Source: Actinomycetota bacterium (GTDB lineage Bacteria > Actinomycetota > AC-67). From it: a stretch of DNA of 33,310 nt. The notes beneath the pieces are model-generated. The model was not told the DNA's origin, did not search any database, and saw only the letters and a program-made list of their open reading frames with translations. The stretch is from NCBI GenBank assembly GCA_040905475.1, contig JBBDRM010000078.1:1-33310 (forward strand), given 5' to 3'. This document shows positions 22,701 to 31,467 of the stretch, one piece after another (within the stretch, counting starts at the first letter, position 1; the number at the start of each line of letters is the position of its first letter). A program made the translations under genes and the position numbers.

Positions 22701-23699
22701 AACTCAATGACGGAACTGGCGCGCCTGCAAGTCGAAGATGAGCGGTGTCGCCAAGTCATATACCCGTACATAGGAGGAGAGGACCTGGCGTCCAATCCCC
22801 ACCATAAGCACCAACGGTACATCATCAACTTCGGTTCGCGTTCTGAGGCTGATTGTCGGAGAGAGTGGCCAATGCTTATGAATATCGTCGAGGCGAAGGT
22901 GCGCCCCACCAGGGAGGCTGCACTTGCCAAGTCCTTCAGCAAAGACAAGGCCAAGCGGGCTGAACGATGGTGGCAATTCGCGCGAACGGCCGGGGAACTA
23001 TACGAGGCCATTGAGCATATCAGTCGTGTTCTTGCGATCTCTCAGACTAGTGCGACGCCAGCATTCGCGTTCCTTCCGAAGGGAATGGTCTATTCCAACA
23101 AGCTCGTATTGATAGCTCTAGATTCGTGTGCGGCCTTTGCCGCACTGCAGAATCGCGTTCATGATGAATGGTCGCGCTTCTTCGGCTCAACGATGAAGGA
23201 CGACCCCGTTTACACGCCCTCGGACTGTTTCGAGACGTTCCCGTTCCCCGAGAATTGGGAAACGCACCCGGATCTCGAGACGGTCGGCAAGGCTTACTAC
23301 GAGTTCCGCGCGGACCTGATGATCCGCAACGACGAAGGGCTCACGAAGACCTACAACCGTTTCCATGATCCCGACGAGCGCGACCCGAGAATCATGAAAC
23401 TCCGCGAACTGCACGCTGCGATGGATCGTGCGATGCTCGATGCCTATGGCTGGAACGATGTGCCGACCGATTGCGACTTCCTGTTGGACCACGAGGTCGA
23501 CGAAGAGGACAGCAAGCGCAAGAAGCCGTGGCGGTATCGCTGGCCCGACGAGGTCCGCGACGATGTTCTCGCGCGGCTGCTGCAACTCAACGCCGAGCGC
23601 GCCGCCGCCGAGACCCGTTCCGGTGCGACCCCCAAGCGAGCAACGGGGCGGTCCAAGCGTGAGGGACAGATCCCTGAAACGTTGGGTCTTTTCGAATGA
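19731..23699 (+). CDS. drmMI: DISARM class 1 N6-adenine DNA methyltransferase DrmMI
   Basis: This 1322-aa protein carries the S-adenosylmethionine-binding motif DLKVCDPAMGSGAFLVEACRQ (about 578-598) and the catalytic NPPF (about 823-826) in FDAIVGNPPFAGRT. This order is that of gamma-class N6-adenine methyltransferases of the large Type IIG/PglX kind. The N-terminal region (1-500) is helical, as in related large enzymes. Sequence after NPPF, to about residue 1150, is the probable target recognition part. In DISARM the enzyme marks host DNA. The base composition drops in that part (about 53% GC in 23041-23160 against about 68% in 21421-21480), suggesting exchange of the recognition region. It ends with ATGA into the next gene. 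Confidence 0.9.
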   Translation: MAKLDPQVIDHLEWLGFVQPTGLVVSAPALVRAGAILDRRDVEGQRLLQASVAQRPGPTDADPVDYLPDFRAFAEQVLGWGFSPKAYAGTDEVPVPDELSVALPAYDEMLRPHFAVRDLEPAEGACRWQLLVRVLETGQGFDDEIREGGHLEASPTSRMERLLRESGAPAGLLFNGHALRLISAPRGESSGWVNFAVADMLQTAGRPICTAMRLLLGQTRLLTLPRNQRLPALLDESRKFQNEVSEKLAEQVLHALYELLRGFQAAHDASGATLLCDPLQDDPDEAYRAWLTVILRLVFLLYAEERDMLPGDATYTQHYSLGGLFERLREDAALFPDTMDQRFGAWAQLLVLFRIVFDGATTLDLPQRHGALFDPDRFPFLEGRRSAGSRQVHERIQAPLVPDGTIYRVLEDLLILDGERISYRALDVEQIGSVYETMMGFRLETTTGTSVAVKAQKKHGAPTALDLEELLAQPGKSRTKWILDRADRKVPPKVAKSAETAESLADLHAALESMIDKAATPDLVPKGAMVLQPSEERRRSGSHYTPRALTEPIVRTTFEPILARLRGGDGLVPTPEQILDLKVCDPAMGSGAFLVEACRQLGDALIESWRAHDQVPVIPPDEDEVIFARRLVAQRCLYGVDRNPVAVDLAKVSLWLATLARNHALTFVDHALRHGDSLVGLSVSQIENFHWDPAVDFKRPLRDRMVEHLDEVSRLRSQIREADEGTGDWELRDLWDKASFELDRVRLLGDLVIAAFFEGAKTSDREVIRTRYVQAVTQGNAHEYRGMLNDLRSADPPLVPFHWEIEFPESFDRENPGFDAIVGNPPFAGRTTTTHANASGYLDWLKLLHEGSHGNSDLVAHFFRRAFTLIRSDGAFGLIATNTVAQGDTRATGLYWIRANGGEIYSAERRRKWPGRAAVVVSVVHVAKGRLLNRPTIDRQPVEKITAFLFHAGDDSDPSRLRSNARRAFQGSVVVGLGFTFDESDGEGEANSMTELARLQVEDERCRQVIYPYIGGEDLASNPHHKHQRYIINFGSRSEADCRREWPMLMNIVEAKVRPTREAALAKSFSKDKAKRAERWWQFARTAGELYEAIEHISRVLAISQTSATPAFAFLPKGMVYSNKLVLIALDSCAAFAALQNRVHDEWSRFFGSTMKDDPVYTPSDCFETFPFPENWETHPDLETVGKAYYEFRADLMIRNDEGLTKTYNRFHDPDERDPRIMKLRELHAAMDRAMLDAYGWNDVPTDCDFLLDHEVDEEDSKRKKPWRYRWPDEVRDDVLARLLQLNAERAAAETRSGATPKRATGRSKREGQIPETLGLFE

Positions 23700-25279
23700 G
23701 CGAGAAGAAGCCGCCTATCCAGTCCTTGACCGTCTTCCTCATCAAGACGGGCACGAAGGCGTATGAGGAGGCTCTCGACGAAGACGAGGTCAGGGTCCTC
23801 ACCCGATATGAACTCGACTCATCCACGCCATTCGAGGGGGTCGTGTTCCTGGGGCCTCAGCAAACCGCTCAGCCGCGATGGTTCGACTTCCTCGAGGCTG
23901 GCGTGAAGGGGAATCTCGATCGTCGCCGTAACTCAAACACTAGCTCCGTCCTCTTCATCAAATCCGCAAAGAGAATCCTTGCTTTCACCTTCGGCTACGG
24001 CAGAAGCTGGTTGCGGCCGAACCGGATCGAGCGGGGGTTCGGGCTTCGTGTCGTGCTCAACACGGTCGACGAGGCCGGGTTGCGAAGCGTCGATACGAAG
24101 ACGGTGCAGGAGCTAACGGTGCACACTCGCCGCCAGACCAGCCGCAGCTCGCGGCTTTCAGAATTCGGGGTCGACAAGGAGGAGGACCTCCTAGGCTCTG
24201 TGGCGGGCGTGCCCAGCGACCCAGCTTTTGCAAGAGTCGTGAGCGGCGCCGACGCCCTGCAGTTTCGAGCGTCGCTCGAATTCGGCGACCTCGGAGCCAA
24301 ATGCCGGGAAGTCCTAAACGCGTACCGGAGTGACAGCTACAAGAAGCGGGGATTCGAGTTCGTGGATCACGTCAAGACTGTGACGGATCCGGAAATGATC
24401 GGAATGCTGGACGAACAACTCCTGCCGGCTCTTCGACTCGGGAGCAGTGATGGGCTACACATGGCACCGCCCGAGATAGTCGACTGCGACAGGATTGACG
24501 GGTTCAGTTTCGTCAAGAGTGGGGCTCCAGAACCGGACCTGTCGCTCGGATCGCTCCATGCCCAGATTCGCAGTCCAGAGAACATCTCCATCGAGCGACT
24601 CCGACGCCAACGGATCTTCCTTCATTTTGCGGAGTCCGCGGAGCCAATCTCGAGGTGGTCCGTCTATCGCGCCCTCGTTGCTGAGAGGGACGTGAAGGGG
24701 CGGCGCTATGTCCTCTCCGGGGGCGAATGGCATGAGATCGAGAAACAGTTCTCCAAGAGAATCGACAACCGGGTCGATCGCATCCCAAGGGCAGGTCTGA
24801 ACCTCCCGTCGGCGAAGCAAGGTGAGTATGAAGGGGCATACAACAAACGTGCAGCTGGGCGCGGCATCTATCTCCTGGACAAGAAGTGTGTGCGCGCCGA
24901 CGGGGACCAGATCGAGTTGTGCGACCTTTACGTAAGCAACGATCGTCAGTTTGTCCACGTGAAGCGATGGAACCAGTCCTCGACGCTAAGCCATCTCTTC
25001 GCACAGGCCCGAGTTTCCGCAGAGGCCTTCCTGTCCGATGAGGGGTTCCGTGAGGAGGCGCGGGTGCTCCTGGCGGATCGCGCCGCCTCCCTCGCTGCGC
25101 ATGTCCCTCGCGACCGTCCGGATCCAAATCGCTATCGAGTCGTCTTCGCCATTATCAAAGGCGGACCGGGCTGGAGGCGTGCACTTCCATTCTTCTCCAA
25201 GTTGCATCTAGTGCGGTCAGCTGAGTCGCTCCGGACCTTGGGGTTCGACGTACGCCTCGAGAGGATAGAAGTCGAATGA
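23696..25279 (+). CDS. DUF6119/TIGR04141-family protein embedded in the DISARM operon
   Basis: This 527-aa protein overlaps drmMI and drmA by ATGA at both ends, so it is a built-in operon member. Family-like stretches are LFIKSAKRILAFTFGYGRSWL (about 86-106), ERGFGLRVVLNTVDEAGLRSVDTKT (about 112-136), RQTSRSSRLSEFGVD and, late, VHVKRWNQSSTLSHLFAQARVSAEAFL. These match my memory of the sporadically distributed TIGR04141/DUF6119 family. The C-terminal half has E407, D410 and HVK (K423) in IELCDL...FVHVK, a spacing reminiscent of a PD-(D/E)xK nuclease core. The standard class 1 DISARM list (drmD, drmMI, drmA, drmB, drmC) does not include it as far as I know. Function is unknown; a nuclease or sensor role is inference. 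Confidence 0.75.
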   Translation: MSEKKPPIQSLTVFLIKTGTKAYEEALDEDEVRVLTRYELDSSTPFEGVVFLGPQQTAQPRWFDFLEAGVKGNLDRRRNSNTSSVLFIKSAKRILAFTFGYGRSWLRPNRIERGFGLRVVLNTVDEAGLRSVDTKTVQELTVHTRRQTSRSSRLSEFGVDKEEDLLGSVAGVPSDPAFARVVSGADALQFRASLEFGDLGAKCREVLNAYRSDSYKKRGFEFVDHVKTVTDPEMIGMLDEQLLPALRLGSSDGLHMAPPEIVDCDRIDGFSFVKSGAPEPDLSLGSLHAQIRSPENISIERLRRQRIFLHFAESAEPISRWSVYRALVAERDVKGRRYVLSGGEWHEIEKQFSKRIDNRVDRIPRAGLNLPSAKQGEYEGAYNKRAAGRGIYLLDKKCVRADGDQIELCDLYVSNDRQFVHVKRWNQSSTLSHLFAQARVSAEAFLSDEGFREEARVLLADRAASLAAHVPRDRPDPNRYRVVFAIIKGGPGWRRALPFFSKLHLVRSAESLRTLGFDVRLERIEVE

Positions 25280-28200
25280 GAACTACGTCACCGGTCGAAG
25301 TCCGTGAAAGTCTCGTGCAGGCCCTTCGACTCGACCTGGTCGGCCCCTGGGTCGATCATGCGTTCATCGACGAGCAACTGCCGGGTTGGGTTCGCCCGTC
25401 GACCTGGTATCTGGGAGGGTTCTTGATCCCCTCGGGAAGCCCGCCTGAATCCCAGGGTGACGACGATGAGAGTGACGACGTCGACGAGATCCCGGAGTCG
25501 GGTGGCGCCAGCGAAGAGAACGCCGACGATCGCAAGGCCGCCAAGAAGGGGTTCTTCCCGTCCTCGATGGGGCTGAGCTTCCTCACGCCGGCCGGCGCGA
25601 ACGACCTGACCGTGACCGTCCGTTGGGGGGACTACCGACAGGTAGACGCGCCGCCCGATGGGGCGAACGGCGAGGGCGGAGGCGACGGCGACGGCGACGG
25701 CGACGGCGAGGGGGATGCGGGAAGCGGCAACGGCGAGGGCGGGAAGTCCTCGAAGAAACTTTGGCAGCGTTTCGAGCGCATTGAGCGAATCACGGTCCCG
25801 GTCGCGTCCAAGGTTCATCCGGTTCCGAACTCGGATGGCCTCGAGGTGCAGGTGGTCGAACGTCCGATCTCCGATGAGATGGACGAGCAGATCCCGCGCG
25901 GAACCCGCTCCGTTTCGGTGTTCCTGGTCAACCGGCGGACTCCCAACGAGGACGCACCGGACGAAGGATTCGTGTTCCAGGCGGAGTTGCGGGTGGGGTG
26001 CGAACGGCCCTTCGTGCCGCGGCCGGATCTGCGGGGCCGGCTCGCCGAAGACTGGGACGAACAAGTCGCGGACCTTCATTTCGCGGACTCTCCCGGATAC
26101 GCGACCGGCCACGGGGTTTCGGTCGGGTGGACGATCACCGACGACGAGAGTCGCGAGCTGTGGACCACCTGGATCCCCGACGCCGAGGTCGAGAAGACCG
26201 CCACGGTCGCGGTTGCGGGAGTCGAACTCGCGATGGAGGCCCTCGGCGCGTTGACGGACGGCGCCGCCGCGAAGGCGGCGCTCGAGCCGCTGGTCCAGCA
26301 GTACCGGACCTGGATCGATGAGCGTCGACCGCTGATCGACGCGCTGTCGGGATCGCGTCGTGACGCGGCGGAAGAACTCGTTCGACTCGCTGGGATCGCG
26401 GCGGATCGGATCGAGCGCGGTATAGACGTGCTCGCGTCCGATCCGGACGCGTTGGATTCTTTCCGTGTCGCGAACCGAGCCGTGTCGCGGGCGCTGCGGC
26501 GTCGGCTCGATATCGCGGACCCGAAGTGGCGGGCGTTCCAGCTTGCGTTCATCCTGCTGAACTTGCCCGGACTCGCCGATCCGACCGATCCTCATCGAGA
26601 GACGGTCGATCTGTTGTTCTTCCCGACCGGCGGCGGGAAAACGGAGGCCTACCTAGGCCTGGCCGCATTCACGATGGTCCTGCGCCGCTTGCGGCATCCG
26701 CAGGACGCTGGTCTTGCTGGTGCGGGGGTCAGTGTCATCATGCGTTACACGCTGCGACTGCTGACACTCGATCAGCTTGCGCGCGCGGCAGGTCTCGTGT
26801 GTGCGCTCGAACTCGAACGAGAGGCCGATGTTCCGCGGTACGGGACGTGGTCCTTCGAGATCGGGCTGTGGGTGGGCAAGGCGGCAACGCCCAACATCCT
26901 CGGAAAGAAGGGTGATGGCCGCAGCGACAGCGCGCGAGCGAAGGTCAATCAGTTCAAGAACGACCCGAAGAGTAAGCCGTCACCGATCCCGCTCGAGAAC
27001 TGTCCGTGGTGCGATGCGCGCTTCCAACCGACATCGTTCACTTTGCTTCCCGATAGCGATAAACCAAGCGAACTGCGCATCGTCTGCGCGAACTTCGAGT
27101 GTGACTTCACGCGCGACCGTCCTCTGCCGATCGTCGCCGTAGACGAGCCCATCTATCGTCGCCTCCCTGCCTTCCTCGTTGCGACGGTTGACAAGTTCGC
27201 CTCCCTGCCGTGGGTTGGCACCTCGGGCGTGTTGCTCGGCGGTGCTGACCGCCACGATGCTCACGGGTTCTACGGACCCGCGGAGCCCGGGCAGGGGGGT
27301 CGGCTGGAGGCGCCGCTGCCGCCGCCCGATCTGATCATCCAAGACGAGCTCCACCTGATCTCGGGCCCCTTGGGCACGATGGCAGGTCTGTATGAGTCGG
27401 CCATCGAGGCGCTCTGCGCGCGCGAGTTGGATGGGCGACCGGTACGACCGAAGATCGTGGCTTCCACGGCGACCGCGCGGCGCGCGCAGGACCAGGTGCA
27501 GGCGCTATTCGCTCGGCCGATCACGCACGTCTTCCCACCACCGGGTCCGGATCGGCGTGACTCGTTCTTCGCTCGCACGCTTCCATCGACCGAGGTGCCA
27601 GCGCGCCTCTACATCGGGATCGCGGCACAGGGTCGCAACCCGAAGGTTCTCATGCGGCGGGCATGGCTCGCCCTGATGGGCGCGGCTGAGCGCGCCTATC
27701 GCGACGCGGGCGGCCACAAGAACACCGACAACCCCGCCGACCCCTACATGACGGGACTCGGGTACTTCAACGCGCTCCGCGAACTCGGTGGTGCTCGTCG
27801 CATCCTCGAAGAAGAAGTGCAGAACACGGTGAAGGAGTACGGAGCGCGCAAACGCATCGGCGAGGACCCTGGGCTGTTCCATGACCGCAAGACCTTCTCG
27901 GAGGTCCTCGAGCTCACCTCACGTGTGCCGACCGACAAGATCGCGGAGGCGCGGAGACGCCTGGGGCTTGCATTCCACGAGAAGCAGCGCGTGGACTGCG
28001 CGATCGCGACGAACATGATCTCGGTGGGTCTCGACATCCAGCGGCTCGGGCTCATGCTCGTGCTCGGACAACCGAAGACCCATTCGGAGTACATCCAGGC
28101 GACCAGCCGCGTTGGCCGAGATGATTCCAAGCCGGGCCTGGTCGTGACTCTGCTGAACATCCACAAGCCGCGCGACCGGTCGCACTACGAGCGGTTCCGT

Positions 28201-28725
28201 CACTACCACGACACCTTCTATCGGTCAGTCGAAGTCGCGAGCGTCACGCCGTTCTCTGCGCGCGCGCTCGACCGTGGATTGGCAGGGGCGCTGGTGACGC
28301 TTGCCCGTCACAGGGAGCCGTTGCTGACACCGCATCGCGGTGCAGAGAAGATCGCTGCTGTGCGCGCCGACCTCGAGGTTGCGCTGCTCGACACTTTCCG
28401 GGCTCGACTCGAACAGCAACCCATCAGCGATCCGGCTGAACTGAACGAACGGCTGCTGAGCGTGCGTAGCCGCATCGTGGATCTCCTCGACTCGTGGCTC
28501 AAGATCGTCGACGACTATCAGCAGGCAGGTGTTGAGGTTCAGTACCAGAAGTACGAAACGGTTCGCGCGGCTGCACGCCCGCTGCTTCGTGAGATGTTGG
28601 ATGAGGACTTCGAGACCGAGCACCACCGGAAGTTCCGCGTGAACCGTTCGCTGCGCGACGTCGAGCCACAGGTCAATCTGTTCATTAGGGATCTCACCGG
28701 AACCAAGGGCGGGGGCGGCAAGTGA
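25276..28725 (+). CDS. drmA: DISARM helicase-like protein DrmA
   Basis: This 1149-aa protein starts at ATG 25276 inside the previous stop (ATGA). Residues about 129-156 form an acidic Gly/Asp/Glu linker. The helicase core has PTGGGKT (450-456), a DEAD-like QDELH (689-693), STATARR (about 728) and, in the second lobe, ATNMISVGLDIQRLGL (about 910-925) and QATSRVGRD (about 943). A zinc-finger-like insertion has Cys576, Cys579, Cys604 and Cys609. DrmA is one of the three core proteins (A, B, C) of all DISARM systems. With DrmB it is thought to act on incoming DNA. All motifs look intact. Confidence 0.92.
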   Translation: MRTTSPVEVRESLVQALRLDLVGPWVDHAFIDEQLPGWVRPSTWYLGGFLIPSGSPPESQGDDDESDDVDEIPESGGASEENADDRKAAKKGFFPSSMGLSFLTPAGANDLTVTVRWGDYRQVDAPPDGANGEGGGDGDGDGDGEGDAGSGNGEGGKSSKKLWQRFERIERITVPVASKVHPVPNSDGLEVQVVERPISDEMDEQIPRGTRSVSVFLVNRRTPNEDAPDEGFVFQAELRVGCERPFVPRPDLRGRLAEDWDEQVADLHFADSPGYATGHGVSVGWTITDDESRELWTTWIPDAEVEKTATVAVAGVELAMEALGALTDGAAAKAALEPLVQQYRTWIDERRPLIDALSGSRRDAAEELVRLAGIAADRIERGIDVLASDPDALDSFRVANRAVSRALRRRLDIADPKWRAFQLAFILLNLPGLADPTDPHRETVDLLFFPTGGGKTEAYLGLAAFTMVLRRLRHPQDAGLAGAGVSVIMRYTLRLLTLDQLARAAGLVCALELEREADVPRYGTWSFEIGLWVGKAATPNILGKKGDGRSDSARAKVNQFKNDPKSKPSPIPLENCPWCDARFQPTSFTLLPDSDKPSELRIVCANFECDFTRDRPLPIVAVDEPIYRRLPAFLVATVDKFASLPWVGTSGVLLGGADRHDAHGFYGPAEPGQGGRLEAPLPPPDLIIQDELHLISGPLGTMAGLYESAIEALCARELDGRPVRPKIVASTATARRAQDQVQALFARPITHVFPPPGPDRRDSFFARTLPSTEVPARLYIGIAAQGRNPKVLMRRAWLALMGAAERAYRDAGGHKNTDNPADPYMTGLGYFNALRELGGARRILEEEVQNTVKEYGARKRIGEDPGLFHDRKTFSEVLELTSRVPTDKIAEARRRLGLAFHEKQRVDCAIATNMISVGLDIQRLGLMLVLGQPKTHSEYIQATSRVGRDDSKPGLVVTLLNIHKPRDRSHYERFRHYHDTFYRSVEVASVTPFSARALDRGLAGALVTLARHREPLLTPHRGAEKIAAVRADLEVALLDTFRARLEQQPISDPAELNERLLSVRSRIVDLLDSWLKIVDDYQQAGVEVQYQKYETVRAAARPLLREMLDEDFETEHHRKFRVNRSLRDVEPQVNLFIRDLTGTKGGGGK
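25681..25704 (+). repeat. GGCGAC hexanucleotide repeat (four copies) inside drmA
   Basis: Four perfect GGCGAC units encode Gly-Asp four times (residues 136-143), followed by GGCGAG. They sit in the acidic Gly-rich linker between the N-terminal domain and the helicase core. Slippage would change linker length by two residues per unit and keep the frame. Confidence 0.8.
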
Positions 28726-30515
28726 GCAAGCGGGGGCACGGACAGGTTCGGCGGAGCCAGATCATCACCACATACGGTCCCGGCGCACTCATCGACCTCC
28801 CGGATCACTCGGCCATCGTCGGCGGGCTGGACACGTGGGGGAAACTCGACGACCTGGACGAGATCATCGAGCCGCGGCTGACGCGAAAGCTTCAGAACAT
28901 GACCGGCGTGATCGCCCCACGCCTGTACTCACCGCCGCCAGACTCCAACGACCCTCGTGAGACTAAGAAGGGAATCGGCGTGTGGCGGTTCCCGGAATGG
29001 TTCGTGGTCCGCGAGAAGGATGGAGCAGGTCAGAGGTCGCGCTCGCGCAGACTCGTTTCGCGGAAGGCGCTCGACGACAATGGCCGCTTCGACGGACTTC
29101 AGGTCGTCCCGACGCGCTTCGTGCGCGCATGCCCTCGTGGCCATGTGGACGACCTCGATTGGTATGTGTACGTCCATGGAACTCAGAGTGACTGTTTGCG
29201 AACGAGGCAACTGTGGCTCGATGAACGGGGAACCGGCGGAGACCTCGGAGACCTCACCGTTCGGTGCGAATGCAAAGCATCGAGGCCGCTCTATGAGGCC
29301 AGCAACATCGAGACCATGCCGCTGGGGATGTGTCGCGGTCGTCGCCCATGGTTGGGACTCAACAGCGCCGAGGACTGCAACCAGCCGAGCCGGTTGTTGA
29401 TCCGGACCGCAGCCAACGCGTACTTCCCGCAAGTGGTCAGCGTGCTCTCCCTGCCCGAGCGTGGGTCCGCCGTCCAAGTGGTCGTTCGCGATTTGTGGAC
29501 ACAACTCCAAACCGTTGAGAGTCCGGCGGAGCTGGCATTCTTGAAGAAGCAGCCGCAGATCACCGAGAAGCTCGCTCCCTTCTCTGACGCCGAAGTCATG
29601 GATGCCATCCAGGAGATCAAGGGTGGCGCCCAGGTCGAGCGACCGGTCAAGGAGGTGGAACTCGAAGCTCTGTTGGCAGCACCCGATGGGTACGGCGACG
29701 ACGTCCCCATGGACCCGGACTTCCACGCACGCCGCCTACCGGAGCACGTCTGGCGGAACGCCAAAGTGTCGGATGACGTGGAGTCGGTCCTTCAGCTTCA
29801 CCGGCTCCGCGAGGTGATGGGATTGGTCGGCTTCACCCGCTTCGAGGCGGTGACGCCGGACATCCACGGCGAATATGAGACCGACGTTGAACGCGCCGAC
29901 ATCGCCCTTGAGCCTTCGTGGTTCCCGGCCGTCGAGAACCGCGGGGAAGGCGTGTTCATCCAGATACGCGCGGACGCGATCGAGCGCTGGCTGAAGGAAT
30001 CCGGCGTTGCCGGTCGGCTGGACCTCCTCGCCCTTGGGCACAGGCGCTGGGCGGATGCTAGGAAGAGCAAGCGACTCTTTCCCGGAGGGCCATACGTCCT
30101 CTTGCACACCCTCGCTCACCTGCTCTTGCAATCGCTGGCGATGAGCTGCGGGTACCCGGCGAGCTCTATCCGGGAGCGGATCTACACCGAAGGAGGACGG
30201 TACGGGATCCTTCTCTACACAGGAAGTCCGGACTCCGAAGGTACGCTCGGCGGCCTCGTTCAGCAGGCGCGCCACATCGAGGAGCATCTCGCGCGCGCAC
30301 TCCGGATGGGCGCCCTCTGTTCGAACGACCCGATCTGCGCTCAGCATGAGCCTGGGTCCAGTCTGGAAGAGCGTTGGCTCCACGGGGCGTCGTGTCATGG
30401 CTGCGCGTTGATCGCGGAGACGTCGTGCGAGATGCGCAACGACTACCTCGACCGGGCGCTCGTCCTCCCTATCCTCGGCGTTGACGACGCCGCCTTCTTC
30501 GTCGATGGCGTGTGA
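28722..30515 (+). CDS. drmB: DISARM DUF1998 protein DrmB
   Basis: This 597-aa protein starts at GTG 28722, overlapping the drmA stop (GTGA). The N-terminus RRSQIITTYGPGALIDLPDHSAIVGG is typical of DrmB. The C-terminal DUF1998 region shows LLHTLAHLLLQSLAMSCGYPASSIRERIY (about 464-492) and GILLYTGSPDSEGTLGGLV. Cys clusters CSNDPIC and CHGCALIAETSC (about 530-565) probably bind zinc. DrmA and DrmB form a complex required for DISARM. The length is as expected, and the stop overlaps drmC. Confidence 0.92.
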   Translation: MSKRGHGQVRRSQIITTYGPGALIDLPDHSAIVGGLDTWGKLDDLDEIIEPRLTRKLQNMTGVIAPRLYSPPPDSNDPRETKKGIGVWRFPEWFVVREKDGAGQRSRSRRLVSRKALDDNGRFDGLQVVPTRFVRACPRGHVDDLDWYVYVHGTQSDCLRTRQLWLDERGTGGDLGDLTVRCECKASRPLYEASNIETMPLGMCRGRRPWLGLNSAEDCNQPSRLLIRTAANAYFPQVVSVLSLPERGSAVQVVVRDLWTQLQTVESPAELAFLKKQPQITEKLAPFSDAEVMDAIQEIKGGAQVERPVKEVELEALLAAPDGYGDDVPMDPDFHARRLPEHVWRNAKVSDDVESVLQLHRLREVMGLVGFTRFEAVTPDIHGEYETDVERADIALEPSWFPAVENRGEGVFIQIRADAIERWLKESGVAGRLDLLALGHRRWADARKSKRLFPGGPYVLLHTLAHLLLQSLAMSCGYPASSIRERIYTEGGRYGILLYTGSPDSEGTLGGLVQQARHIEEHLARALRMGALCSNDPICAQHEPGSSLEERWLHGASCHGCALIAETSCEMRNDYLDRALVLPILGVDDAAFFVDGV

Positions 30516-31294
30516 TGCGTCGGATCATCGATCTGCCCCCGCACCTGAAGAAGCGACTCGCCGGCGCACTCGACTCCGGCATGCTGACAGAGCCGTTCGC
30601 CCCGGGCGCCGTCCGTTCCGTCCTCGGCGTCAGCGAAGGCATCGACGACGTGTGCGCCGCTCTTCTGGAACTCACCAAACTGGGAATCATGGGTCGGGCT
30701 GCCGGCGCGTGGATCCGCACGGTCGATGAGATGGCCGCGCGCGTCGCGCAACCGGACCTGGTGTGGTCTGGTCCCGAGGTTCCCGGACTCCATGCGCGCG
30801 ACACCCGGCGCGTCTATGAGGAACTTCTCGGCTCGGCCGAGCGATCGGTCTGGGCCAGCACATACGCATTCTTCGATGGCCCCAAAGCGTTCAAGGTCAT
30901 CGCCGATCGGATGGCCGCGATCCCCACGCTCCGCGTCACGCTCTTGATGAACATCCAGCGCAAACGGGGAGACAATAGCGCCGCCGACCAACTGGTCCGC
31001 CGGTTCGCCGATCGTTTCTGGAGCGTTGAATGGCCTGGTGAGAGTCGACCGACCGTCTACTACGATCCGCGGGCGCTCGAACTTGGGGGTCCTGGCGGCG
31101 TCCTCCACGCGAAGGCCGTCGTGACCGACGACGTGGCTGTGTTCGTCACGTCGGCGAACCTCACTGAAGCCGCGCTAGACCGCAATATCGAGATTGGGAT
31201 CCTCATCCGCGATCGCGCCCTCGCGCTAAGTGTCGCCACACACTTTCAGGGCCTGATCGATCAGGGATTGCTGGCCCCTTTGCCCGGAGCGTGA
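30515..31294 (+). CDS. drmC: DISARM phospholipase D-like protein DrmC
   Basis: This 259-aa protein starts at ATG 30515 (TGATG overlap with drmB; GTG 30512 is the alternative). It has a single HKD-type motif, H198-A-K200 with D205, followed by TSAN and then ALDRNIEIGILI. One motif per chain suggests a dimeric PLD-fold nuclease like Nuc. The N-terminal 90 residues are helical. DrmC is the third core DISARM protein, reported as less essential than DrmA and DrmB. It is the last gene of the operon. Confidence 0.9.
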   Translation: MRRIIDLPPHLKKRLAGALDSGMLTEPFAPGAVRSVLGVSEGIDDVCAALLELTKLGIMGRAAGAWIRTVDEMAARVAQPDLVWSGPEVPGLHARDTRRVYEELLGSAERSVWASTYAFFDGPKAFKVIADRMAAIPTLRVTLLMNIQRKRGDNSAADQLVRRFADRFWSVEWPGESRPTVYYDPRALELGGPGGVLHAKAVVTDDVAVFVTSANLTEAALDRNIEIGILIRDRALALSVATHFQGLIDQGLLAPLPGA

Positions 31295-31430
31295 ATCGGT
31301 GCGGGAGTCCACGTTTGAGAGATACGCCCTATGACTACCGCAATTGCCAGTCCTTGTTCGCCGGACGAAACGATCGCGACACCGATGCGGCGACAGTGTC
31401 TTGGCCGAGCAACGACATGCCCGCGGAGCA

Positions 31431-31460
31431 TTCCCGGCCGGGCTTTCGCCCGACCGGGAA
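31431..31460. terminator. GC-rich hairpin between the convergent DISARM and phosphatase operons
   Basis: TTCCCGG-C-CGGGC, loop TTTC, GCCCG-A-CCGGGAA gives a 12-bp stem with one mismatch. It lies 137 bases past the drmC stop and 8 bases past the phosphatase stop. No U run follows on either strand, so it is either a factor-assisted terminator or a 3'-stabilising hairpin. Nothing else is seen in 31295-31467. Confidence 0.5.
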
Positions 31461-31467
31461 AGGGTAA

